A stretch of DNA of 64,000 nucleotides from positions 1 to 64,000 of the forward strand of contig CALXQU010000003.1 in the NCBI GenBank assembly GCA_944390725.1, in the 5' to 3' direction. This document shows, piece after piece, positions 31,974 to 41,090 of the stretch (positions are counted from its first letter, which is position 1; the number at the start of each line of letters is the position of its first letter). The notes under the pieces are model-generated. The model searched no databases. It saw nothing but the letters and a program-made list of their open reading frames with translations, and was not told where the DNA came from. This DNA is from an uncultured Spirochaetaceae bacterium. Lineage in GTDB: Bacteria > Spirochaetota > Spirochaetia > Sphaerochaetales > Sphaerochaetaceae. Position numbers and translations under genes: made by a program.

Positions 31974-32631
31974 AGGCCTGCTGGAACTTCTCCAGCAGCC
32001 TGTTGCTTCCGGAGAGGACCATGGTCTCATCGCTTGAGAGGACGGTATCGGGGCCGATGCTTCCATTGGCCTTGCCGTCCTTGATGGTGGCGATGAGCGA
32101 TACTCCCCAGCGCTTCCTGAGCGCGATGCCCTCGACTGTCTTGCCATCAAGCTGCTCCGGTGTCTTTATCTGCAGGATGGAGAACTCATCGGAGAGCGGC
32201 AGCACATCCTCAGCCAGCGTCTCGCATAGCCTCATGCCTGTCCTCCTGCCGATCTCGACCTCGGGGAAGATCACCTCGACTCCCAGCTTCTGCAGGATTT
32301 TCGCATGGTCCCTGCTGACGACCTTGGCGATGATCCTCCTTATCCCGAACTCCTGGATGTTCAGCGTGGCGAGTATCGAGCCCTCGATATCCTTGCCGAT
32401 GCCGATTACCACCGCATCGGCTTCCTGGATGCCTGTCTCCTCCAGCGACTCCTTCGACATATCCGCGGAGACGAATATATCGGCATTGAGCCTGCTCAGC
32501 GGCCTGAGCCTGGCTGGGTCCTTGTCTATCGCGATGACATGCTTTCCCCTTGCGAGGATCTCCTCTGCGACTGCCAGGCCGAACCTGCCTGTGCCGATTA
32601 CGCCTATTATGCTGTTTCCCTTGTGCTTCAT
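31966..32631 (-). CDS. ktrA: Potassium uptake regulatory subunit KtrA/TrkA (RCK)
   Basis: 221 residues with a single RCK unit. VIGTGRFGLAVAEEILARGKHVIAIDKDP is the nucleotide-binding Rossmann motif, followed by a TrkA-C domain near residues 135-215. One RCK unit rather than two indicates KtrA rather than E. coli TrkA. The ATG at 32631 is preferred; a TTG at 32640 is in frame. It directly follows the channel gene. Confidence 0.93.
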   Translation of the reverse strand: MKHKGNSIIGVIGTGRFGLAVAEEILARGKHVIAIDKDPARLRPLSRLNADIFVSADMSKESLEETGIQEADAVVIGIGKDIEGSILATLNIQEFGIRRIIAKVVSRDHAKILQKLGVEVIFPEVEIGRRTGMRLCETLAEDVLPLSDEFSILQIKTPEQLDGKTVEGIALRKRWGVSLIATIKDGKANGSIGPDTVLSSDETMVLSGSNRLLEKFQQAFI

Positions 32632-32636
32632 ATCTA

Positions 32637-33929
32637 TCAACCTATGACTATCTTCTCCTCGAGGTAGCTTATGCTCCCCGATGCTGTCTTGGCGAAGGAG
32701 GCGAGGATCGTTATCACGCCGACCCTGCCCATGAACATGACCACGATCAGGACGATCTTGGATGCCGCTGAGAGGTGGGGAGTGATACCCATCGTGAGCC
32801 CCACGGTCGCGAACGCGCTCACCACCTCGTATATGATCGCGTCTGCCTCCATATCAGGCTCGAATACCGCAAGCAGCATGGAGGCGATGGATATCACCAG
32901 CAGCGCCAGCGTTATGACGAAGAATGCCTTCATGATGCTCTCCCTGTCGATCTCGCGCCTGAATATGGCGGGCTTCCTGCCGAGGATCGATGAGAACGAG
33001 GTCATGAATGCCGTGAAGATGCTCGTGGTCTTGACGCCGCCTCCTGTCGAGCCCGGCGATGCGCCGATGAACATCAGCACTATGGTGAGGATGTATGCCG
33101 CAGGCGGAAGCGCCGACTGGTCTATGCTGAAGTATCCGGCTGTCCTTGTCGTCGCCGACTGGAAGAAGGCGTTCTTCCAGCTTATGCCATCGATGGTCAT
33201 ATGGAAGAGCAGCATGCCTCCTATCACGAGCAGCGCCGTCGTGGAGAGGACGATCTTCGTATGTATGGTGAGCATCCTCCTGCGGATGTTGTCCATGATA
33301 TCCCCGTAGAGGATGAAGCCAAGCCCGCCGAAGATGATGAGGAAGCCGATCGTGAAGATGACGACCGGATCGTCGTTCCAGCGCATCAGGCTGGTTGAGA
33401 AGAGGTCGAAGCCGGCGTTGTTGAATGCCGATACGGAATGGAACAGCGCCAGGTATAGCGTCTCCGGCAGCGGGTACTCCCGCGAGAACGGGATGCAGAG
33501 CAGCGCCATCCCCGCCAGCTCGAAGGCGGCTGTGCAGCCGAATACGACGGCCAGCAGCTTCCTGATGCTTGTCCTGTTGTCGACGCCGAAGGAATCCTTG
33601 ATGAGGTTGCTTGTCATCAGGTGCATCTTGCCTGTGGTGGCCATGATGAGGAAGACGGCGACGATTGCGTATCCGACGCCTCCGAGCTGTATGAGTACCA
33701 TCAGCACGACCGATCCGAAGAGGCTCAGCGTCGCTGATATGTCGACAGGCGTAAGGCCCGTCACGCAGACGGCCGATGTCGATACGAAGAATGCATCGAG
33801 GAACGGAAGGGTGACCCCTTCCTGATGCGATACCGGCAAGGCGAGGAATACCGCTCCGATGGATATGATGATGAGGAATTCACCTGCAAGCATCAGGCCC
33901 GGACGGATCTTTCTCCTTCTCTCGTTCAT
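32637..33929 (-). CDS. ktrB: Potassium uptake channel subunit KtrB/TrkH
   Basis: 430-residue membrane protein with the repeated M1-P-M2 pattern of Trk/Ktr channels. Filter regions include STSAVCVTGLTPVD, SVSAFNNAGFDLF, TRTAGYFSIDQSAL and FATVGLTMGITP, each with the conserved glycine. With KtrA it makes a K+ uptake system in the inner membrane. The start follows a TAGGAT box by seven bases. Confidence 0.96.
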   Translation of the reverse strand: MNERRRKIRPGLMLAGEFLIIISIGAVFLALPVSHQEGVTLPFLDAFFVSTSAVCVTGLTPVDISATLSLFGSVVLMVLIQLGGVGYAIVAVFLIMATTGKMHLMTSNLIKDSFGVDNRTSIRKLLAVVFGCTAAFELAGMALLCIPFSREYPLPETLYLALFHSVSAFNNAGFDLFSTSLMRWNDDPVVIFTIGFLIIFGGLGFILYGDIMDNIRRRMLTIHTKIVLSTTALLVIGGMLLFHMTIDGISWKNAFFQSATTRTAGYFSIDQSALPPAAYILTIVLMFIGASPGSTGGGVKTTSIFTAFMTSFSSILGRKPAIFRREIDRESIMKAFFVITLALLVISIASMLLAVFEPDMEADAIIYEVVSAFATVGLTMGITPHLSAASKIVLIVVMFMGRVGVITILASFAKTASGSISYLEEKIVIG

Positions 33930-33936
33930 GGCTAAT

Positions 33937-33942
33937 ATCCTA
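33937..33942 (-). promoter_or_regulatory. -10 box of ktrB-ktrA
   Basis: TAGGAT on the minus strand, seven bases before the ATG at 33929. No Shine-Dalgarno. Confidence 0.45.
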
Positions 33943-34075
33943 CACGCAAACGCAGGGGTTTTGAAGCCTTGGCGCCCGACGGGAAGTGCATAAATGTCGG
34001 AATCAGTCCGTTATTGCCTGCATGGAAAGCAATTGATCCTGATGATTGCGAAGCCCGGGCAGTGCCGCATAGCCG

Positions 34076-34084
34076 TGCTATAAT
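34076..34084 (+). promoter_or_regulatory. Extended -10 box of the glpK operon
   Basis: TGCTATAAT, followed by a 17-base leader holding GAGGAGG before the ATG at 34102. No operator palindrome was recognised nearby. Confidence 0.65.
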
Positions 34085-34101
34085 CTGGTGAGGAGGCATC
34101 A

Positions 34102-35601
34102 ATGTATCTAGGCGCCATCGACCAGGGAACAACGAGCACGAGGTTCATCCTCTTCACGGACAGGGGCGTGCCATATGCGAGCCATCAGCTTGAGCATGCG
34201 CAGCATTATCCGCGTCCGGGCTGGGTCGAGCATGACCCGGAGGAGATCTGGCGCAATACCGAGGCCGTCATCAGGGAGACGCTGCGCAAGTCAGGCGTCA
34301 GGCCGTCTGAGATCAAGGCTCTCGGCATCACAAACCAGAGGGAGACCGTGATTGCCTGGAACAGGAAGACCGGCAAGCCTTACTGCAATGCCATCGTCTG
34401 GCAGGACCTGAGGGGGACCGAGCTGATAGACTCCCTGAAGGAGAAGGGCATCTCCGGGAGGATACAGGAGAAGACCGGCCTCATACTCAATCCCTACTTC
34501 GCTGCATCCAAGATCGCCTGGATGCTGGAGAACGTGCCTGGGCTGCGGGATGATGCGTCCAGCGGCGAGGCCGTATTCGGCACCATCGATTCCTATCTCC
34601 TCTGGAAGCTCACTGGAGGGGAGGCGTTCGTCACCGATGCCACCAATGCCTCAAGGTACCTGCTGATGGACCTGGAGACGCTTTCCTGGGATGATGGGCT
34701 GCTGGAGCTCTTCGGCATACCCCGGAAGGCGCTTCCGGAGATAGTGCCATCCATTGGGCGCGTCTACGGCATGACGGAGGCAGGCGGCCCGTTCGGGGCC
34801 AGGATCCCCGTCTGCGGCATCCTCGGCGACCAGCAGGCTGCGCTCTTCGGCCAGGCCTGCTTCTCCCCCGGCATGGGGAAGTGCACATACGGCACCGGCT
34901 GCTTCCTGCTGGTCAATCTGGGCGAGAACCGCTGCTTCTCGCGCAATGGCCTCCTGACGACAGTTGCCTACCAGATGGAAGGCGAGGGACCCAGGTATGC
35001 ATTCGAGGGCTCCGTGGCGGTTGCGGGCTCGCTCGTGCAGTGGGCGCGTGACAACCTGCAGATCATCAGGACGCCGCAGGAGCTTGACCAGCTTGCGTCC
35101 GAGGTGGAGGACTGCAGCGGGGTATATGTCGTGCCGGCTTTCAGCGGGCTCTTCGCCCCGTACTGGCGCAGCGATGCCAGGGGCGTGATCGCCGGCATCA
35201 CCGGCTACACGAACAAGAAGCATATCTGCAGGGCCATCCTGGAGGCGACGGCCTTCCAGCTCTATGACATCGTCAAGGTCCTCGAGATGGATTCCGGCGT
35301 GAGGATCAACTGCCTGAAGGCCGATGGCGGGCTCTCCAACAGCACGCCGCTGATGGAGTTCCAGGCCGATATGCTTGGCGTTCCCATCATCAAGCCGAGC
35401 ATAATAGAGACCACCGCGCTGGGAGCTGCGTATGCCGCAGGGCTCTCCTCCGGCGTGTACGGCAGCCTTGATGAGCTCTCATCGCTTTGGAAGGAGAAGA
35501 AGAGATACGAGTGCGTGATGACGGATGAGGAAAGGTCTGTCAGGGTCACCTTCTGGCATAAGGCCGTATCAAGGACGCTGGGATGGACAGAGAACGCCTG
35601 A
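34102..35601 (+). CDS. glpK: Glycerol kinase
   Basis: Phosphorylates glycerol to glycerol 3-phosphate. 499 residues. AIDQGTTSTRFILF at the N-terminus is the phosphate-1 motif; GILGDQQAALFGQACFSPGMGKCTYGTGCFLLVN and DGGLSNSTPLMEFQADMLGVP are the FGGY signatures. First gene of a four-gene glycerol catabolism operon; the next start lies inside its 3' end. Confidence 0.97.
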   Translation: MYLGAIDQGTTSTRFILFTDRGVPYASHQLEHAQHYPRPGWVEHDPEEIWRNTEAVIRETLRKSGVRPSEIKALGITNQRETVIAWNRKTGKPYCNAIVWQDLRGTELIDSLKEKGISGRIQEKTGLILNPYFAASKIAWMLENVPGLRDDASSGEAVFGTIDSYLLWKLTGGEAFVTDATNASRYLLMDLETLSWDDGLLELFGIPRKALPEIVPSIGRVYGMTEAGGPFGARIPVCGILGDQQAALFGQACFSPGMGKCTYGTGCFLLVNLGENRCFSRNGLLTTVAYQMEGEGPRYAFEGSVAVAGSLVQWARDNLQIIRTPQELDQLASEVEDCSGVYVVPAFSGLFAPYWRSDARGVIAGITGYTNKKHICRAILEATAFQLYDIVKVLEMDSGVRINCLKADGGLSNSTPLMEFQADMLGVPIIKPSIIETTALGAAYAAGLSSGVYGSLDELSSLWKEKKRYECVMTDEERSVRVTFWHKAVSRTLGWTENA

Positions 35602-37007
35602 GCGGATACGATGCCGTCATCATCGGCGGAGGCTGCGTAGGCACAGCTATTGCCTGGTACCTTTCCCGCTATGATATCCGCATATGCCTCGTGGAGAAGG
35701 AGAGCGATATCTCGGAGGGGACGACGAAGGCGAACAGCGGCATAGTGCATGCCGGATACGACCCGCTGCCCGGCAGCCTCAAGGCAACCCTCAATGTAAG
35801 GGGGAACAGCCTGATCCACCAGCTTGCTCAGCAGCTCTCCCTTGACTTCAGGCCCAATGGAGCGCTCGTGATAGCATTCTCCGCCGAGGATGTGCGTACG
35901 CTGGAGGGCCTTCTGGAGCGCGGGAGAAGGAACGGGGTTCCCGGCATATCCATCCTCTCCCGCAGCGAGGTGCTGTCACGGGAGCCTAACCTCAGCCCTG
36001 GGGTGCAGGCAGCGCTCTTCCTGCCCACAAGCGGCATAATCTGCCCCTTCTCACTGGCATATGCCTTCGCTGAGAACGCCAGGGACAACGGCACGGAGAT
36101 CAGGCTGCGCGAGGAGGTGCTGTCGATCCAGGCAGCGGAAGGCGGCTTCGATGTACGCACATCCCGGGCCGTCATCCGCACGCGCTGCGTGGTCAATGCC
36201 GCCGGCCTCTATGCCGATGAGGTCCATGCCATGGCTGCAGGCCCTGGCTTCAGCATCACGCCGCGGCGCGGCGAGTATGTCCTTCTTGATAAGAGCGAGG
36301 CAGGGATCGTCGGCTCCACTATATTCCAGGTGCCCACTGCTGCCGGGAAGGGTGTCCTCGTGACCCCAACGGTGCATGGCAACATCATGTGCGGGCCTGA
36401 CAACATCGCCGCTGGCGGCAAGGATGACCTGTCCACTGTGGGCCAGGGGCTTGCATACGTGATGGCCAGCGCGGCTAGGAGCGTCCCGTCGCTTGACTTC
36501 AGGAAGGTGATCACGAGCTTCGCGGGCCTGCGTGCCCATCCCGATAGCGGTGACTTCATCATCGGCATGCCTGTCCCGGGCTTCATCGATGCCGCCGGTA
36601 TCGAGTCGCCGGGTCTCTCCGCTTCCCCTGCCATCGGCGAGATGGCCGGTTCCATGGCTGCTGAATACCTTGGCGCCAGGCGCAGGAGGCATGTCATCGA
36701 GGAGAGGAAGGGTATCGTGCGGCCTGCCTCGCTCCCCATGGAAGAGAGGCGCAGGCTCATCGCATCGGATCCGCTCTATGGGAATATCATATGCAGGTGC
36801 GAGGAAGTCTCGGAAGGCGAGATCGTCGAGGCCATACGCAGAGGTGCCGCCACGCTGGACGGGGTGAAGCGCCGCGTGAGGGCAGGCATGGGCAGGTGCC
36901 AGTCGGGCTTCTGCATGCCGCGCGTGATGGAGATCCTCTCGCGTGAGACAGGCATCCCTATGGAGGATATATGCAGGAACGGAGAGGGTTCTGAGGTCAT
37001 CATATGA
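35583..37007 (+). CDS. GlpA-like FAD-dependent glycerol-3-phosphate dehydrogenase with BFD-like domain
   Basis: 474 residues. The FAD Rossmann motif is AVIIGGGCVGTAIAWYLSRYD near the start; TKANSGIVHAGYDPLPGS and GLRAHPDSGDFIIG are GlpA/GlpD family motifs. The C-terminus carries a BFD-like [2Fe-2S] domain with ICRCEE and GRCQSGFC. Likely oxidises glycerol 3-phosphate to dihydroxyacetone phosphate together with the next two proteins. Overlaps glpK by 19 bases and the next gene by 4. Confidence 0.9.
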   Translation: MDRERLSGYDAVIIGGGCVGTAIAWYLSRYDIRICLVEKESDISEGTTKANSGIVHAGYDPLPGSLKATLNVRGNSLIHQLAQQLSLDFRPNGALVIAFSAEDVRTLEGLLERGRRNGVPGISILSRSEVLSREPNLSPGVQAALFLPTSGIICPFSLAYAFAENARDNGTEIRLREEVLSIQAAEGGFDVRTSRAVIRTRCVVNAAGLYADEVHAMAAGPGFSITPRRGEYVLLDKSEAGIVGSTIFQVPTAAGKGVLVTPTVHGNIMCGPDNIAAGGKDDLSTVGQGLAYVMASAARSVPSLDFRKVITSFAGLRAHPDSGDFIIGMPVPGFIDAAGIESPGLSASPAIGEMAGSMAAEYLGARRRRHVIEERKGIVRPASLPMEERRRLIASDPLYGNIICRCEEVSEGEIVEAIRRGAATLDGVKRRVRAGMGRCQSGFCMPRVMEILSRETGIPMEDICRNGEGSEVII

Positions 37008-38233
37008 TCGATGTCATCATCATCGGCGGCGGCGCGGCCGGGCTTGCGGCTGCAGTCGCCTGCTATGACAGCGGCGTGAGGGACATCCTCATCATCGAGC
37101 GCGGTCCGGAGCTCGGAGGGATCCTCGGCCAGTGCATCCACAGCGGCTTCGGCCTCCATACGTTCAGGCAGGAGCTGACGGGACCGGAATACGCGTACCG
37201 CTTCATCGATGAGGTCCATAGGCGCGGCATACGCTATGTCCTTGATTCCATGGTCCTATCCATCTCACCGCATCGCGTCTTGTATGTGAACAGCCGCGAT
37301 GGCATCGTCGAGGAGGAGGCCGGGGCCATAATACTCGCCATGGGCTGCAGGGAGCGTCCGCGCGGCGCGCTCAATATCCCGGGCACGCGCCCGGCAGGCA
37401 TCTTCAGCGCAGGGACCGCGCAGCGGCTCATGAATATCGAGGGATATGGCGTCGGCAGGAGGGCCGTCATCCTCGGATCCGGCGATATAGGCCTCATCAT
37501 GGCACGGCGACTGACGCTTGAGGGCGCGGAGGTGCTGGCCGTGGCGGAGATCATGCCGTACTCTGGAGGCCTGAAGAGGAACATCGTCCAGTGCCTCGAT
37601 GACTTCGGCATACCGCTCTACCTTTCCCATACCGTCGTCGATATCCGCGGGAAGAGGAGGGTGGAGGGAGTGACGATCGCCAGGGTTGACGGGAACAGGA
37701 AGCCTATCGCCGGCACCGAGATCGGTTTCAGCTGCGATACGCTGCTTCTCTCGGTGGGGCTCCTGCCGGAGAATGAGCTTTCCGCGAAGGCCGGCATCAT
37801 GCTCTCCCCCGTCACCGGCGGCCCGGTCGTCGATGATTTGCTGGAGACCTCCGCAGATGGCATCTTCGCGGCAGGGAATGCACTCCATGTCCATGACCTT
37901 GTGGACTATGTATCCGAAGAGGCTGCCGAGGCAGGCCGCAATGCGGCCCTGTATGTCAGGCATGGCCTGCCTGGTGCGGAGGGCTTCGTGGAGGTAGCGC
38001 CAGGCCATGGCGTCCGCTATACGGTGCCGCAGAGGATCCGCCGCTCATCGCTCAAGGCCATGCTGCGCTTCCGCGTCTCATCCGTATTCCATGATGCCGA
38101 TATCGTGGCGGAGTCCGGCGGAAGGGAGCTGCGTAGGCTGCACAGGCGCGTCATGGCACCGGGTGAGATGGAGAGAATCTCCATCGATGGCTGGTCCGGC
38201 GATATCACGATAAGGATAGAGGAGGGTAGATGA
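37004..38233 (+). CDS. NAD(P)/FAD-dependent oxidoreductase of the glycerol operon
   Basis: 409 residues of the pyridine-nucleotide-disulfide reductase fold. IIIGGGAAGLAAAVACYDSG is the FAD motif, RAVILGSGDIGLIMARRL is the second dinucleotide site, and DGIFAAGNALHVHDLVDYVSEE resembles the C-terminal FAD motif. GQCIHSGFG near residue 45 is where related proteins place a cysteine close to the flavin. It is the usual partner of a GlpA-like subunit and a DUF1667 protein. Overlaps both neighbours by four bases. Confidence 0.9.
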   Translation: MIDVIIIGGGAAGLAAAVACYDSGVRDILIIERGPELGGILGQCIHSGFGLHTFRQELTGPEYAYRFIDEVHRRGIRYVLDSMVLSISPHRVLYVNSRDGIVEEEAGAIILAMGCRERPRGALNIPGTRPAGIFSAGTAQRLMNIEGYGVGRRAVILGSGDIGLIMARRLTLEGAEVLAVAEIMPYSGGLKRNIVQCLDDFGIPLYLSHTVVDIRGKRRVEGVTIARVDGNRKPIAGTEIGFSCDTLLLSVGLLPENELSAKAGIMLSPVTGGPVVDDLLETSADGIFAAGNALHVHDLVDYVSEEAAEAGRNAALYVRHGLPGAEGFVEVAPGHGVRYTVPQRIRRSSLKAMLRFRVSSVFHDADIVAESGGRELRRLHRRVMAPGEMERISIDGWSGDITIRIEEGR

Positions 38234-38592
38234 TGCTCAGCCTTACCTGCATAAACTGCCCGCTTGGATGCCAGCTCTCCGTTGCCATCGAGGATGGGAA
38301 GGTCATCTCGGTAGCCGGGAACTCATGTCCCCGCGGCGATGCATATGCCAGGCAGGAAGCGGTTGCCCCCAAGCGTACCGTGGCATCCACTGTCAGGATC
38401 TCGGGCCAGGGAAGGCGCAGGCTGCCTGTGAAGACCGTGCCGGAGGTTCCGAAGGAATCGATACCCGCGGTGATGGATGCGATCCATAGGATAACGGCCG
38501 TGCCGCCTGTATCGATCGGAGACATCATCTGCCATGATATCGCGGGGACCGGATCCGACCTGGTAGCCACGGCTCCTGCCAAGCCGCTCTGA
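38230..38592 (+). CDS. DUF1667 domain protein
   Basis: 120 residues. LTCINCPLGCQLSV and VAGNSCPRGDAYARQE supply four conserved cysteines that would bind a metal or Fe-S cluster. DUF1667 proteins regularly occur after GlpA-like and FAD reductase genes and are thought to be the small electron-transfer subunit, a GlpC-like role. Last gene of the glp operon. Confidence 0.9.
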   Translation: MMLSLTCINCPLGCQLSVAIEDGKVISVAGNSCPRGDAYARQEAVAPKRTVASTVRISGQGRRRLPVKTVPEVPKESIPAVMDAIHRITAVPPVSIGDIICHDIAGTGSDLVATAPAKPL

Positions 38593-38607
38593 CCTGGCCG
38601 CGCATCA

Positions 38608-38639
38608 ATGCCTCCCGGGCCATTGCCTGCAGGAGGCAT
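38608..38639. terminator. Possible bidirectional hairpin between convergent genes
   Basis: ATGCCTCC/GGAGGCAT, an eight-base stem with an inner GGGC/GCCT pair, lies between the DUF1667 and nuclease stops. Neither side has a T run, so terminator function is uncertain. Confidence 0.4.
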
Positions 38640-38651
38640 GCATCATCCGTC

Positions 38652-39503
38652 TCAGAGGCTGATGCCGTTCCTGATGCCTTCGACCTCGCTGAGAGGAAGC
38701 CCTGAGAATTCCGCGACCTTATCGAGCGGGATAGAGCCATCGGCAATCATCCTCCTGGCAGCATCCCTTGCGTTTTCCCTGCGTCCTTCAGCCCGTTCCT
38801 CCGCGATCTTCTCGTTACGTGCCTTTGCCACGCGTTCCCTGGCTATTTCCTCAAGCATCTCCTCGAATTCCGTTGCCATATATACCCTCCCTTCATCCTT
38901 CTTGAAGAACCCGGTCCTTTCCCTGAGCTCATTGTAGAACATCGCCTCTGGTTCTGTACACTTAAGATCGTGCATCAGCCTGCCAAGTTCAGTGCTGCTG
39001 TCAGCAAGCGATGCGCTTACGTGCATTATATGCGTGCCGTCTCCATAGGGCTCGCCTGTCTCTCCGATCGTGCGGTCTACGCTGTAAAGCGCCTTGCCGC
39101 TGCCGATGGCGTCACCTGCCGTGATGAATATGACGTAGCTCTCAGGAAGGGCGGAGTAGCCCTTCGCCCTGTCCAGGCATCCTGCATCGATCATGGCGCT
39201 GTAGAACCTGGCCCGCTTCCTTATCGTCCTGTCATCAGCCTTCTGGACCTCGATGTCATAGAGCCTGCCATCGCTGTCCACGGCAGCTATATCCAGCTTG
39301 ACCGAATGGCCTGGCAGGCCCTGTATCCACCTCTGCGTCCGTGCCTCAGTCACCACGAGGTCATCGCGGCCGAGTATGATGCGCAGCATCAGAGCGGCGC
39401 TGGCGCGGTCTCCGTCGAAGCATCTCGAGAAGAGGATGTCATCCATCAGCGACAGCCTCCCGATGAGCCTGCCGGCTTCCTCCCTGCTCAGCTTCATCTG
39501 CAT
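38652..39503 (-). CDS. Rpn/PD-(D/E)XK nuclease family protein
   Basis: 283 residues of the so-called PD-(D/E)XK nuclease family transposase group (Rpn, YhgA-like). The core is VKLDIAAVDSDGRLYDIEVQKAD with D, then E-V-Q as the catalytic D...ExQ. LSLMDDILFSRCFDGDRASAALMLRIIL is the conserved N-terminus. The charged C-terminus (ARERVAKARNEKIAEERAEGRRENARDA) is the usual coiled helix. Members promote recombination or act in phage defence. Single gene without transposon ends. ATG 39503 follows AAGGGAGGT. Confidence 0.9.
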   Translation of the reverse strand: MQMKLSREEAGRLIGRLSLMDDILFSRCFDGDRASAALMLRIILGRDDLVVTEARTQRWIQGLPGHSVKLDIAAVDSDGRLYDIEVQKADDRTIRKRARFYSAMIDAGCLDRAKGYSALPESYVIFITAGDAIGSGKALYSVDRTIGETGEPYGDGTHIMHVSASLADSSTELGRLMHDLKCTEPEAMFYNELRERTGFFKKDEGRVYMATEFEEMLEEIARERVAKARNEKIAEERAEGRRENARDAARRMIADGSIPLDKVAEFSGLPLSEVEGIRNGISL

Positions 39504-39607
39504 ATGGTACCTCCCTTGGGGAGCGATGCTGCCCTCCATACCATATACGCAGCGGATCGCATTTCCTGACAGTCATGTTTTTTTCACATTTCGCGCCGAC
39601 ATTGCGG

Positions 39608-39613
39608 TAGAAT
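39608..39613 (+). promoter_or_regulatory. -10 box of the cytidylate kinase-like gene
   Basis: TAGAAT, followed by a leader with AAAGGAGGA and the ATG at 39634. Confidence 0.45.
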
Positions 39614-39633
39614 AGCAGAAAGGAGGATTGCAG

Positions 39634-40239
39634 ATGGTCATAACAATCGGAAGGGAATTCGGCAGCGGAGGAAGGGAGCTGGGAAGGCGTCTTGCCGACT
39701 ATCTCCAGATAGCGTATTACGATAAGGAGATCATATCCGAGATAGCGAAGAGGACGGCTCTTTCCGAGGAGTATGTGCATAACGTCGTCGAGAATCATCC
39801 GTACCCGCTTTTCCCCATCACGATCGGCAGGAGCTTCAATCCCATCGGGAACCCGATGTTCCAGATCACCCAGAGCGTCTATGCGGAGCAGACGCAGATC
39901 ATCAAGGAGATGGCGGCCAAGTCAGACTGCGTGATAGTAGGGCGCTGCGCCGACTATATCCTCCGGGAGCAGAAGCCGTGGAGGGTCTTCGTCTTCGCTG
40001 ATATCGACGCGCGCATCGAGCGCTGCCACAGGAGGGCACCGCAGGGAGAGGTCCTCACCGATAAGGAGATGAAGCAGAAGATCAACTCGATAGACAAGGG
40101 CAGGGCCAAGTACTATGAGTTCTTCACAGGCAGCAAGTGGGGCGACAGGAAGAACTATGACTACCTGGTCAATACCACGAATATCAGGATAAGGGACTTC
40201 GTCCCCCATTTCGCCCATCTCTTCAGGGAAGACAGCTGA
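39634..40239 (+). CDS. Cytidylate kinase-like family protein
   Basis: 201 residues. The P-loop ITIGREFGSGGRELGRRLAD is of the cytidylate-kinase-like type, in which the usual GKS is replaced by GGRE. SDCVIVGRCADYIL and VFVFADIDARIERCHRR follow, and the lid has DKGRAKYYEFFTGSKWGD. Substrate not known; it is not the canonical Cmk. ATG 39634 rather than TTG 39628, because GGAGG is properly spaced only for the ATG. A hairpin follows its stop. Confidence 0.9.
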   Translation: MVITIGREFGSGGRELGRRLADYLQIAYYDKEIISEIAKRTALSEEYVHNVVENHPYPLFPITIGRSFNPIGNPMFQITQSVYAEQTQIIKEMAAKSDCVIVGRCADYILREQKPWRVFVFADIDARIERCHRRAPQGEVLTDKEMKQKINSIDKGRAKYYEFFTGSKWGDRKNYDYLVNTTNIRIRDFVPHFAHLFREDS

Positions 40240-40253
40240 GGGCGTGATGCATC

Positions 40254-40280
40254 GGCAGGAGGCCACAGGCCTCCTTTGCC
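40254..40280 (+). terminator. Terminator of the cytidylate kinase-like gene
   Basis: AGGAGGCC/GGCCTCCT, a perfect eight-base stem with loop ACA, then TTGCCTATC. It starts 15 bases after the stop codon. Confidence 0.65.
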
Positions 40281-40353
40281 TATCGGGACCGTTTTTGCAT
40301 GCATAAGCCGCTTTGGATTCATCAAGACCGGCTATGCCGCCAGCGGAGGGGCC

Positions 40354-40806
40354 ATGACAGTAGGATGCTATAGGACGATGGATGCGGAGGGCGATGGCTT
40401 CAGGGCCGCCCTCGCCTGGATACGCGGGGAAGGGTGGAAGACCCTGCCCAAGGGGCGCTATGAGATCGCGGATGGCGTCTATGCGATGGTGCAGGAATAC
40501 ACGAGCAAGGAGCTCGGCGCCGGCAGGTTCGAGAACCATCATCTGTATGCTGATATCCAGATGGTGATCGAAGGCCGGGAGATGATGTATTCGACAGCCG
40601 ATGCGGCGGTTGCTGGGAAGGGCTGCGGATATGATGCCGAGGGCGATATCGAGTTCTTCGGCGGCTACGCCGGCGGCGCCTCCTCCGTCTTCATGGAACC
40701 GGGCCGTGTATGCATACTGTATCCGGACGACTTCCATATGCCCGGCATGGCCTGGGGAAGTCCCGCGCCGGTACGCAAGCTGGTGGTCAAGGTGAAGGTC
40801 TCCTGA
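40354..40806 (+). CDS. YhcH/YjgK/YiaL family protein
   Basis: 150 residues of the cupin-like YhcH family, which is linked to sialic acid and other sugar catabolism (proposed isomerase or mutarotase). FENHHLYADIQMVIEGREMM and MEPGRVCILYPDDFHMPGM contain the conserved His and Asp metal ligands. The ATG at 40354 follows GGAGGGG. No sialic acid genes are adjacent, although a sialyltransferase-like lipoprotein lies 13 kb downstream. Confidence 0.88.
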   Translation: MTVGCYRTMDAEGDGFRAALAWIRGEGWKTLPKGRYEIADGVYAMVQEYTSKELGAGRFENHHLYADIQMVIEGREMMYSTADAAVAGKGCGYDAEGDIEFFGGYAGGASSVFMEPGRVCILYPDDFHMPGMAWGSPAPVRKLVVKVKVS

Positions 40807-40829
40807 TGCCCGGACGCATATGCGGCATG

Positions 40830-40858
40830 TTGCATAATATACCGAATTGGTCTAGGAT
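40830..40858 (+). promoter_or_regulatory. Promoter of the putative rpoZ-miaA operon
   Basis: TTGCAT, a 17-base spacer and TAGGAT. TAAGGAG and the GTG start follow. Confidence 0.55.
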
Positions 40859-40883
40859 ATAGTACTACTGTAAGGAGAATGAA

Positions 40884-41090
40884 GTGCTTCCACTTAAGGA
40901 TCTTATTGATACCCAGGCAAATGTTTACGAGATGACATGCGTCGCTATCGGCGAGGCCAATATATATGCGGCAGTCGATAAGGGACACGAGATAGAGGCA
41001 AGCGGCGAGAAGATCGTATCGGTCGTGCTTGACCGTGCCCTCAGGAATGAGATCGAATACACAGAGCCTGGTGAAGAGCCAGAAGCCTAA
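40884..41090 (+). CDS. rpoZ: Putative RNA polymerase omega subunit
   Basis: 68-residue acidic protein starting with GTG behind TAAGGAG. ANVYEMTCVAIGEANIYAAV and EKIVSVVLDRALRNEIEY align with the omega pattern (N-R/Y-F/Y-x-L...A-x-x-A-R and ...A-L-x-E-I-x-x-G), although the arginines of the first motif are missing. Position before miaA is compatible with a spirochaete omega. It overlaps miaA by 20 bases. Without a profile search this remains tentative. Confidence 0.55.
   Translation: MLPLKDLIDTQANVYEMTCVAIGEANIYAAVDKGHEIEASGEKIVSVVLDRALRNEIEYTEPGEEPEA

Noticed and set aside
38652..39503. The nuclease family transposase label read as evidence for a transposon
   Set aside because: Despite the family name these Rpn proteins are usually single genes. 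No terminal repeats or duplicated target flank this one.
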